Assembly: GCF_003173615.1 (NCBI RefSeq)
Contig: NZ_QGNA01000001.1
Coordinates: forward strand, 744,001 to 808,000
DNA: 64,000 nucleotides
Origin: Falsiroseomonas bella
GTDB taxonomy: Bacteria > Pseudomonadota > Alphaproteobacteria > Acetobacterales > Acetobacteraceae
Reading direction: 5' to 3'
The position numbers were made by a program, and so were the translations under genes. Shown in pieces: positions 9,014 through 17,700 of this stretch. The notes beneath the pieces were generated by a model. That model worked only from the letters and a program-made list of their open reading frames with translations, searched no databases and was not told where the DNA came from. The number at the start of each line of letters is the position of its first letter. Positions within the stretch are counted from its first letter, which is position 1.

Positions 9014-11983
9014 ATGACCAAGCGCATGCTGATCGACGCATCCCACCCGGAGGAGACCCGGGTGGCGGTGCTGGACGGCAACCGGCTCGAGGCCTTCGAC
9101 ATCGAGTCCGCCAACCGCCTGCCGCTGAAAGGCAACATCTACCTCGCCCGCGTCGTGCGGGTGGAGCCCAGCCTGCAGGCCGCCTTCGTCGAATACGGCG
9201 GCAACCGCCACGGCTTCCTGGCCTTCGGCGAGATCCACCCCGACTACTACCAGATCCCCGTTGCCGACCGGCAGCGCCTGCTCGAGATGCAGCGCGCCGA
9301 GGCCGAGGAGGACCGCCGCCGGGAGGAGGCGGAGGACGCCGCCCGCGCCAACGACGCCGCGCTGAACGACGCGCTGGAATCGGCCGCCGCCGAGCCGCCG
9401 GCCGAGACAGGCGAAGCCTTCCCCGGCGCCGAGGACGCGGCGCCGCCCGCGCCGGACGCCGAGGGCGCCGCGGAAGAGGCGGCCGAAGCGCGGATCGTGA
9501 CCATCGAGGCCGCGGCGGCGGAAGCGACCGTGCCGCATGAAGGCGTGGCGCTGCCGCCCGAGGGCGTGCCCTCCGCCGCGCCGGAGCACGCCGCCGACGC
9601 CGCCCCCGAGGGCGAGGACCGCCTGCCCGGCGAGGCCGCGCAGGACATCGCGGCGGCCGAGGCGGCCGAGGCGGAGAGCGAGGGCTATGCCGAGGCCGGC
9701 GGCGAAGGGGCCGAGGCCGACGCCGAGCCGGCGCTGCCGCCCGAGACGGTCGGCGGCTCCACCGAGGACGACGTGCGGGAGCGCCGCATCCCGCCGAAGT
9801 TCCTCCGCCACTACAAGATCCAGGAAGTCATCAAGCGCCGGCAGATCATGCTGGTGCAGGTGGTGAAGGAAGAGCGCGGCACGAAGGGCGCGGCGCTGAC
9901 CACCTACATCTCGCTCGCCGGCCGCTTCTCCGTGCTGATGCCGAACTCGCCCCGCGGCGGCGGCGTCTCCCGCAAGATCACCTCGGCCGCCGACCGCAAG
10001 CGGCTGCGGGAGGTGATCGACGACCTCTCCCTGCCCGACGGCATGAGCCTGATCGTGCGCACCGCCGGCGCGCAGCGGCCGAAGCCCGAGATCAAGCGCG
10101 ATTGCGAATACCTGCTGCGCCTGTGGGACAACATCCGCGAGCGCACCTTCGCCAGCACGGCGCCGGCCCTGATCTACGAGGAGGCCGACCTCATCAAGCG
10201 ATCGATCCGCGACACCTTCGGCAAGGACGTGGACGAGGTCGTGGTGGACGGCGACGACGCCTACAACGACGCGCGCGAATTCATGCGCATGCTGATGCCG
10301 CAGCATGCGCAGAAGGTGCGGATCTCGCGCGATCCGGTGCCGCTCTTCGCCAAGCATGGCGTGGACCAGCAGCTGGAGCAGATGCACAGCCCGACGGTGC
10401 AGCTGAAGTCGGGCGGCTACATCGTCATCAACCAGACCGAGGCGCTGGTCGCCATCGACGTGAACTCGGGCCGCGCCACGCGCGACCGGCACATCGAGGA
10501 CACGGCGCTGCGCACCAACCTGGAAGCCGCCGACGAGGTGGCGCGCCAGCTTCGCCTGCGCGACCTGGCGGGCCTCATCGTCATCGACTTCATCGACATG
10601 GAGTCGTCCAAGCACGACGGCATGGTGGAGCGCCGCCTGAAGGAGGCGCTGAAGCAGGACCGCGCGCGCATCCAGGTCGGCCGCATCAGCCATTTCGGCC
10701 TGCTGGAGATGTCGCGCCAGCGGCTGCGGCCCTCGCTGGTGGAGCACGCCTTCATCGCCTGCCCGCACTGCCAGGGCCGGGGCCTCGTGCGCAGCGTGGA
10801 GAGCAGCGGCCTCGCCGTGCTGCGCGCCATCGAGGAGGAGGGCGGCCGCCGCCGCGCCGCCGAGATCGTCGTGCATTGCGCGACGCCGGTGGCCTTCTGG
10901 CTGCTCAACAAGAAGCGCGAGCGCCTGATGGAGGACGAGCAGCGCTTCGGCATGAGCATCCTCGTCCAGGCCGATGACAGCCTGGCGGGGCCGGGCGTGC
11001 GGATCGAGCGCACCCGCGCGCAGAGCCCGGACGCCGTCGCCGAGCGCCCCGCCGCGCTGCGCATGGACTATGCGCCCGAGCCGGAGGAGCCCGAGGCCGT
11101 CGAGGCCGAGCCCGAGATCGCGGAAGGCCGCCCCGAGCCGGAGGCGCGCGCCGAGGCGGAGGGCGAGGGCGCCGCGAACCGCGGCCGCCGCCGTCGCCGC
11201 CGCCGGCGTGGCGGACGCCGCGAGGGCGCCGACGCCGCACCGGGCGAAGCCGCCGCCGAGGAAGGCGAGGAGGAGGAGGACGCCGAGGAGGGCGAGGCGA
11301 TCGCCGCCCCCGAAGCGGCCGAGGGTGCCGAGCCCGCCGCCCTGCCGGAGCAGGAGCCCGAAGCGGAAGGCGATGCAGAGGCCGATGCCGCCGATGGCCG
11401 TCGTCGTCGCGGCCGCCGCGGCGGTCGCCGCCGCCGCCCCGAGGGCGAGGGCCAGGGCGAGGCGCCCGAGGCACCCGCCGCCGCGACGCCTGCCGCGCCG
11501 GCCCCGGCCCCCGCAGCGCGCCGCGCCCCGACCCCGGCCGATCCCTTCGCGGGCCAGATGGACGAGATCCTGATGGCCATGGAGGCCGCCGAGCAGGAAG
11601 CGGCGGAGCGCGCCAGCCGCCCGCGCCGGCCGGCGGTGCCCGCCGCCGAGCCGGTCGTGCCCGCCGCCGCCGAGCCCGCGCCGCTGCCGGAGACGCCGAT
11701 CGCGGCGACACCCGAGGCTGAGGCCCCCCCGGCGGCCGAGCCTGTCATGGCCGCGCCGCAGGAGCCCGCCCCGTCCGCTTCCGCCGCGCCCGAGCATGTC
11801 GTGGCGGAGGCACCCGCCGCGCCGGAGCCGCCGGCCGCGGCAGCGCCCGAGCCGGCCCCGCCCGCCCCCGAGGCGCCGCCCGCACCGGAGGCGCCGGTGA
11901 TCGGCGCGCCGGTCGCGCCGATCGTGCTCGGCGCCGAGCCGGCCGCCGAGCTGCCGCGCAAGCGCGGCTGGTGGCGCCGCTGA
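9014..11983 (+). CDS. rne: Ribonuclease E
   Basis: RNase E is the endonuclease that starts mRNA decay and processes rRNA and tRNA. The 989-residue protein begins with the RNase H-like/S1 part (MLIDASHPEETRVAVLDGN). The S1 domain is split by an acidic Ala/Glu-rich insertion (about residues 90-256), a known alphaproteobacterial trait, and resumes at IPPKFLRHYKIQEVIKRRQI. The catalytic DNase I-like domain contains ALVAIDVNSGRATR and IVIDFIDME, and the zinc-link cysteines are C583 and C586 (CPHCQGRG). The C-terminal half is disordered, with two arginine-rich RNA-binding patches and long Pro/Ala/Glu runs. It ends RKRGWWRR, resembling the GWW motif that binds PNPase in Caulobacter. Confidence 0.95.
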   Translation: MTKRMLIDASHPEETRVAVLDGNRLEAFDIESANRLPLKGNIYLARVVRVEPSLQAAFVEYGGNRHGFLAFGEIHPDYYQIPVADRQRLLEMQRAEAEEDRRREEAEDAARANDAALNDALESAAAEPPAETGEAFPGAEDAAPPAPDAEGAAEEAAEARIVTIEAAAAEATVPHEGVALPPEGVPSAAPEHAADAAPEGEDRLPGEAAQDIAAAEAAEAESEGYAEAGGEGAEADAEPALPPETVGGSTEDDVRERRIPPKFLRHYKIQEVIKRRQIMLVQVVKEERGTKGAALTTYISLAGRFSVLMPNSPRGGGVSRKITSAADRKRLREVIDDLSLPDGMSLIVRTAGAQRPKPEIKRDCEYLLRLWDNIRERTFASTAPALIYEEADLIKRSIRDTFGKDVDEVVVDGDDAYNDAREFMRMLMPQHAQKVRISRDPVPLFAKHGVDQQLEQMHSPTVQLKSGGYIVINQTEALVAIDVNSGRATRDRHIEDTALRTNLEAADEVARQLRLRDLAGLIVIDFIDMESSKHDGMVERRLKEALKQDRARIQVGRISHFGLLEMSRQRLRPSLVEHAFIACPHCQGRGLVRSVESSGLAVLRAIEEEGGRRRAAEIVVHCATPVAFWLLNKKRERLMEDEQRFGMSILVQADDSLAGPGVRIERTRAQSPDAVAERPAALRMDYAPEPEEPEAVEAEPEIAEGRPEPEARAEAEGEGAANRGRRRRRRRRGGRREGADAAPGEAAAEEGEEEEDAEEGEAIAAPEAAEGAEPAALPEQEPEAEGDAEADAADGRRRRGRRGGRRRRPEGEGQGEAPEAPAAATPAAPAPAPAARRAPTPADPFAGQMDEILMAMEAAEQEAAERASRPRRPAVPAAEPVVPAAAEPAPLPETPIAATPEAEAPPAAEPVMAAPQEPAPSASAAPEHVVAEAPAAPEPPAAAAPEPAPPAPEAPPAPEAPVIGAPVAPIVLGAEPAAELPRKRGWWRR

Positions 11984-11994
11984 TCCTCGCCCTC

Positions 11995-12025
11995 GCGGCG
12001 CGACCGGCCTGACCGGTCGCGCCGC
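11995..12025 (+). terminator. Terminator hairpin after rne
   Basis: A perfect 13-bp stem (11995-12007 with 12013-12025) with a 5-base loop lies 11 bases after the rne stop codon, followed by AGCTTTCC. The U-tract is short, but position and stem strength fit an intrinsic terminator. Confidence 0.6.
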
Positions 12026-12087
12026 AGCTTTCCATCACACAAAGTTGAAAGCCGCCCCTGGGCGGCTGCAGCGCAGGAGCTTTCCAC

Positions 12088-13107
12088 GTGGCGCGACTGA
12101 CGGTGCTCGAGCCGGAGGCGATGTATCCGGACACCCTGCTCGAGCAGGAGGTGCTCGGCCCGGATGTCGAGATCATCCACGGCGGCGCGCCGCACACCGG
12201 CAGCCTCGACATGCTGACCGACGAGGTCTGCGCGAAGGTGGACGGGCTGCTGATCTTCCGCCACTGGCTGAAGCCCCAGCACATCGCGCGCTTCCCGAAG
12301 CTCAAGGTCGTGGTGCGGATGGGCGTCGGCTATGACCGGCTGGACCGCGCGGCCTGCGCGGCGCGGGGCATCACCGTCTGCAACGTGCCCGACTACGGCA
12401 CGATGGAAGTGGCCGACCACGCCATCGCGCTGACCCTCGCCCTGCGGCGCGGCCTGCTGCTGCACCACGACCTGCAGCGCGCCGATCCCCCGGCACCCTG
12501 GCGCTACATGGACAGCCCGCTGATCCGCCGCCTGGGCGTGCAGGGCTTCGGCATCATCGGCCTCGGCCGGATCGGCACCGCGGCGGCGCTGCGGGCCAAG
12601 GCACTCGGCTTCCGCGTGGTGTTCTTCGACCCCTTCCTGCCGAACGGCGTGGACCGCGCGCTCGGCATCGCGCGCGCCCGGACGCTGGAGGAACTGCTGC
12701 CGCAGGCGGATGTGCTCTCCATCCACGTGCCGGACACGCGCAAGACCCGCGGCCTGGTCGGCGCGAAGGAGCTGGCGCTGCTGCCGAAGGATGCGGTGGT
12801 GGTGAACACCGCCCGCGGCACCAGCCTCGACATCGACGCGCTGGAAGCCGCGCTGCGTTCCGGCCACCTGGCGGGCGCGGGGCTGGACGTGATCCCGGTG
12901 GAGCCGCCAGTGGAGCCGGTGCCCGGGCTGCTGGCCGCCTATCGCCGGCGGGAGGCCTGGCTGCAGGGCCGCGTGATCATCACCCCGCACAGCGCCTTCC
13001 ACACCCCGGAGGCCTGGGCCGACATCCGCCGCAAGAGCGCCGAGACGATGCGCGATGCGCTGCTGCTCGGCGGCTCGGCCAACGCGATCGCGCCCGAATC
13101 GGATTGA
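12088..13107 (+). CDS. CtBP-like D-isomer-specific 2-hydroxyacid dehydrogenase
   Basis: A 339-residue NAD-dependent dehydrogenase of the phosphoglycerate dehydrogenase/CtBP group. The Rossmann glycine motif is GFGIIGLGRIG, followed by an acidic residue near FFDPFLP. The catalytic arginine lies in NTARGTSLD, the glutamate follows in the GLDVIPVEPP region, and the catalytic histidine is in ITPHSAFHTPE. The insertion PVEPVPGLLAAYRRREAW is typical of the C-terminal-binding-protein subfamily rather than of SerA. The start is GTG with GGAG 8 bases upstream. The substrate is unknown. It stands alone between the rne terminator and the glycan locus. Confidence 0.85.
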   Translation: MARLTVLEPEAMYPDTLLEQEVLGPDVEIIHGGAPHTGSLDMLTDEVCAKVDGLLIFRHWLKPQHIARFPKLKVVVRMGVGYDRLDRAACAARGITVCNVPDYGTMEVADHAIALTLALRRGLLLHHDLQRADPPAPWRYMDSPLIRRLGVQGFGIIGLGRIGTAAALRAKALGFRVVFFDPFLPNGVDRALGIARARTLEELLPQADVLSIHVPDTRKTRGLVGAKELALLPKDAVVVNTARGTSLDIDALEAALRSGHLAGAGLDVIPVEPPVEPVPGLLAAYRRREAWLQGRVIITPHSAFHTPEAWADIRRKSAETMRDALLLGGSANAIAPESD

Positions 13108-13206
13108 ACCGGCTCGCCGTGGGGTCGCAGCGGACTGCCGCATGGCCACCCTCGGCTGCGGATTTTACAACTTCTGGTTGTTGACGTTCCGATGACGCAC
13201 CTTTGA

Positions 13207-13235
13207 TTGATCGCCGGGCCGCCCCGACGCATACT
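13207..13235 (+). promoter_or_regulatory. Candidate promoter of the glycan/lipid locus
   Basis: TTGATC, 17 bases, then CATACT, each matching four of six sigma-70 positions, in a relatively AT-rich patch of the 231-base gap before the first glycosyltransferase. It would start a transcript about 100 bases before the TTG start and could drive the run of plus-strand genes to 25798. Confidence 0.4.
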
Positions 13236-13338
13236 CTCGCGTCGCGTCAGAAAATCTGATCCGTCCAAGTCCGTAAGGCGAACTTCGTCCTCGGGCATGG
13301 AATGATTTGACTCATTGTGTTAGTCCTCGCGCGGTTTT

Positions 13339-14649
13339 TTGGGGGGTCGGTTGCAGGTCATCCTTGACATCTCCCGGCTTTTGACCGTCGCACACCGGCC
13401 GGCGCCGACAGGCATCGACCGGGTCGAGCTGGCCTATGCCCGAAGATGGTCGGCCGAGACCGATAACCGTTGCGCTTTCGTTGCAGAAATTCCCCTCGTC
13501 GGCTTCGCGGCTTTGCCACGCCAGGTTGTGGCGGAGCTTGTTGCCGCCCTGGAAGAATGCTGGCTCCACGGCGGCCGCAGCGCCGCCCCGGTGGCGCGCC
13601 GCGCCAAGCTCGCGCTGCCCTTCGGCCGCTCCGCCCTGGTGGGGCTGCTGCGGCGGCCGGGCCCCAAGGCCTTCCTGCTGGTCTCGCACCGGGCGCTGGA
13701 ACGGCCGGGCCGGATCGCGGCTCTGCGGCGCCAGGGCTGCTGGTTCATCCCGCTGATCCACGACCTGATCCCGCTGCAACACCCCGAATTCGCGCGCGCC
13801 GGCGTTGCGGAGACGCATCGGCGGCGGATCGCCACCACGGCGGCCCTGGCCGACGGGATCGTGGTCAATTCCGCCGCGACGGGCGCCGAGTTGACGCCCT
13901 GGCTGGCCGGCCGCTCCGCACCGCCCGCCATCGCCGTCGCCCCGCTCGGCGTCAGCCCGCCGCAGGTGGACGAGCCGCCGGTGGCGCTCCGGCCCTATTT
14001 CGTCGCGCTCGGCACCATCGAGCCGCGCAAGAACCACCTCCTGCTGCTCAATCTGTGGCGCCAGTTCGCCGCCACGCTGGGCACCGCGGCGCCGCGCCTC
14101 GTCGTCGTCGGCCGGCGCGGCTGGGAGAACGAGAACGTGCTCGACATGCTCGAGCGCTGCGCCGCCATCGACGGGCTGGTGCGCGAGACCGGCGCGCTGC
14201 CGGACCGCGAGGTGGCCTCCCTGCTGCGCGGCGCCCGCGCTTTGCTCTTCCCTTCCTTCGCCGAGGGCTTCGGCCTGCCGCTGGCGGAGGCGCTGGCGCT
14301 CGGCGTGCCGGCCATCGCCTCCGACCTCGCCGCGCTGCGGGAGGTGGGGGGAAGCGTGCCGGACTACCTCGATCCGCTGGACGGGCCGGCCTGGCGCACC
14401 AGCATCCTGGATTATGCGCGCGCCGACAGCGGCGCCCGGCGGGCACAGCTCGGCCGGCTGGGCGGCTGGAAGCCGCCGGCCTGGAGCGATCATTTCGAGG
14501 AAGTGGATCGCCTGCTGGAGGCACTGGTCCGCGGACCCGCGCCGGAACGGCTGCCGGTGCCGCACCCGCCGCCAGCCCTATCCCGACCGTCGGCGCGCGA
14601 GCGCGCGGCGGCGCTGGACGCGGTCGGCCGCGACGACACGGCCGGATGA
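13339..14649 (+). CDS. GT4-type glycosyltransferase
   Basis: A GT-B fold retaining glycosyltransferase. The N-terminal domain opens VILDISRLLTVAHRPAPTGI, with the PTGIDRVE signature seen in polysaccharide mannosyl- or rhamnosyltransferases. The C-terminal domain holds FVALGTIEPRKNHLLLL and the E-x7-E motif in EGFGLPLAEAL, which binds the nucleotide-sugar donor. There is no ATG: TTG at 13339 or TTG at 13351 are the possible starts, the latter preceded by GGGGGG. The sugar transferred cannot be told. It is the first gene of the locus, 66 bases upstream of the PKS, so it may glycosylate the PKS-derived lipid or the exported glycan. Confidence 0.85.
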   Translation: MGGRLQVILDISRLLTVAHRPAPTGIDRVELAYARRWSAETDNRCAFVAEIPLVGFAALPRQVVAELVAALEECWLHGGRSAAPVARRAKLALPFGRSALVGLLRRPGPKAFLLVSHRALERPGRIAALRRQGCWFIPLIHDLIPLQHPEFARAGVAETHRRRIATTAALADGIVVNSAATGAELTPWLAGRSAPPAIAVAPLGVSPPQVDEPPVALRPYFVALGTIEPRKNHLLLLNLWRQFAATLGTAAPRLVVVGRRGWENENVLDMLERCAAIDGLVRETGALPDREVASLLRGARALLFPSFAEGFGLPLAEALALGVPAIASDLAALREVGGSVPDYLDPLDGPAWRTSILDYARADSGARRAQLGRLGGWKPPAWSDHFEEVDRLLEALVRGPAPERLPVPHPPPALSRPSARERAAALDAVGRDDTAG

Positions 14650-14715
14650 CGATGCCCGGGATGCCTCGGCGCGCATGGCGCCGCGTCGCTCGCCCCTGAC
14701 GACGCCCGGACCCGT

Positions 14716-17700
14716 GTGATGGCGCCTCGCAGCCGCCGGCCGGCGGACCGTGCCCCCGTTCCCGTCGCCATCGTCGGCGCCGCCTGCCGCCTGCCCGGCG
14801 CGCCCGACCTCGACGCGTTCTGGTCGCTGCTGGACAGCGGCACGGACGCCGTCTCCACCTTGCCGACGGACCGCTTCAGCCAAGCCGCCTTCTTCCATCC
14901 CCGCCGCGGCGAGCCCGGGCGCAGCTACACCTTCGCCGCCGGGCATATCGGCGACGGCTATGCCTTCGACGCCACCGCCTTCGGCATCTCCCCGCGGGAG
15001 GCGCAGGAGATGGACCCGCAGCAGCGCCTGCTGCTGGAGGTGGCGCTCGGCGCCGTCGAGGATGCCGGCTGGCGGCCCTCCGCCCTTGCCGGCCAGGAGG
15101 TCGGCGTCTTCGTTGGCGGTTCCTCCACCGACCATGGCGAGCTGCGCCTGCAGGACCCCGGGGGCGGCGACCGCTACTTCATGACGGGCAACGCGCTCTC
15201 GATCCTGTCCAACCGCCTGACCAACGTCTTCGACCTGCGCGGCCCCGCAGAGACGATCGACACGGCCTGCTCCTCCTCCCTGGTCGCGCTGCACGCCGCC
15301 TGCCGGGCGCTGGCGGAAGGGCGGGTGCCCGCGGCGATCGCGGCGGGGGTGCAGATGCTGCTCTCGCCCTATGCCTTCCTCGGCTTCTCCCGCGCGGGAA
15401 TGCTCTCGCCCACCGGGCGCTGCCGCGCCTTCTCGGCGCTGGCCGACGGCTATGTGCGGGCGGAGGGGGCGGGGGCGCTGATCCTGAAGCCGCTCGATGC
15501 CGCGCTGCGCGACGGCGACCGGATCCGCGGCGTGATCCATGCCACCGGCGTCAACAGCGCCGGCCGCACCATCGGCCTCGCCTTGCCGAACCGGGAGGCG
15601 CAGGCGCGGCTGATCCGCCAGGTGATGGAAGAGGCCGGCGTGGCGCCCGACCGCCTCGCCTATTTCGAGGCGCATGGCACCGGCACCCAGGTGGGCGACC
15701 CGGCCGAGGCCTGGGCGATCGGGGAGGCGGCCGCTGGCAGGCAAGGCGGCCGCTCCGCGGCGGGGGGCCGCGCCGCGCCGCTGCCGGTCGGCTCGGTGAA
15801 GACCAATATCGGCCATCTGGAGCCCGCCTCCGGCATCGCCGGGCTGCTCAAGGCGATGCTGGTGCTGGAGAAGCGCCGCGTCCCGGCGACGCTGCACCAG
15901 GGCGAGCCCAACCCGCATATTCCGTTCGACACGCTGAACATCCGCGTGGCGGCCGAGGCCGAGGCGCTGGACGCACCGGCGGATGCGCTGGCCGGCGTCA
16001 ATTCCTTCGGCTTCGGCGGCACCAATGCCTGCGCGCTGCTGGGCCCCGCCCCAAGCCCGAAGCCCGCCCGCGCCTCGGCGGCGAAGGCGATGCCGCCGCT
16101 GGTGCTCTCGGCGCGCTCCGCCGCAGCACTGAAGGCGCTGGCGGAGCGCTGGGAAGCGCGGCTCGACGGCGCCGATGCGAAGCAGGCCGCGGCGCTCGCG
16201 CGCGGCGTGGCGCGGCATCGCGACCTGCTTCCATACCGGCTTTCGCTGCGCGGCGCGGACGGCGCCGCGCTGGCCGGCGGGCTCGCCGCCTGGCGCGAGG
16301 GCGGCGTCCCGACCCAGGCCGTCTCCGGCGGCCTCTGCTTCGTGTTCAGCGGCAACGGCGCGCAGCATGCGGGCATGGCGCAGCAGGCGCTGCGCCGCTC
16401 CCCTTCCTTCCGGAAGGCGCTGCGCGAGGCGGATGCGGCGCTGGCGCCGCTGCTCCGCTGGTCGCCGCTCGCGCGCCTCGAGGCCGGCGTCACGGCCGAG
16501 GAACTCGCCGCCACCGATGTCGCGCAGCCGCTGATCTTCGCGATCCAGGTGGCGATGCTGCCGGCGCTCGCCGCGCAGGGCATCGTGCCGGAGATGGTGC
16601 TCGGCCATTCCGTGGGCGAGGTCGCCGCCGCGCATGCCGCGGGCCTGCTCGACCTGCCGGAGGCGGCGCGGCTCGTCGTCGCGCGCAGCCGGCACCAGCA
16701 TGCGCAGCGCGGCGTCGGCCGCATGGCCGCGCTGAACGCCCCGGCCGACGACGCCGAGGCGCTGGCTGCGGCGGAGGGCGTCGAGATCGCCGCGCGCAAC
16801 GCGCCCGGCGCCTTCACTTTGGCCGGCCCCGCGGAGGCGCTGGAGCGCGTGCGCGCGGCGGCCGAGGCGCGGCGCTTCGCCTTCGTGCCGCTCGACCTCG
16901 ACTACGCCTTCCACAGCGCGGCGATGGACCCGGTGCGGGACGCGCTGCTGGCCGACCTGGCGGGCCTGCGCTGCGGCGCGCCGGCGCGGCCGATGCTCTC
17001 CACTGTCACCGGCGCGGCGCTGGAAGCGGGCGAGGCCGACGCCGCCTATTGGTGGCGCAACCTGCGCGAGCCGGTGCGGTTCGAGGCGGCGGTGCGCGCC
17101 GCGCTGGAACGCGGCGCGCGGATCTTCCTCGAGATGGGGCCGCATCCCGTCCTGCAATCCTATCTGCGTGACACGGCTCGCGCCGCCGGCGTGGACGCCG
17201 CGCAACTCGCCAGCCTCTCCCGGCGGGATGCGGAAACGTCCGAAGATCCCTTCGCGCTCATTGCCGATCGCGCGGCGCAGGCCGGCGCCGATCCGCGCGG
17301 CGGCCCCGCCTTCGCCGGCCCCGCCGCGCGCGACCTGCCGCTGACGCCCTTCGACCGGCAGCGCTACCGCCAGGCGCACACCGCCGAGGGCGCGCGGCTG
17401 ACCGACCCGGTGCAGGACCATCCACTGCTCGGCTTCCGCGACGGCAACGAGGCCGGCCTCTGGACGCGGATGCTCGACACGGCGCTGGAGCCCTGGCTCG
17501 CGGATCACCGGCTCGGCGCCGATGCGGTGCTGCCCGCGGCGGCGATGCTCGATGTCGCGCTCGCCGCCGGGCGCGCGCGCCACCCCGACGCGACGGCGCT
17601 GGAAGCCTCTGAATTCCGCATCCTTCGCCCGCTGGTGCTGGAGGAGGGCGCGGCGCGGGAGGTTCGCAGCACGCTCGACGCCGATGGCGCCTTCCGGCTG

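Noticed and set aside
8412-9017. A 201-codon open frame in the rne leader
   Set aside because: Arg/Pro/Ala-rich without fold-like patterning or a ribosome site; more likely noncoding leader.
8024-11797. A long antisense open frame over rne and the amidase gene
   Set aside because: Composition is His/Arg/Gly/Leu shadow sequence; rne on the plus strand carries all expected motifs.
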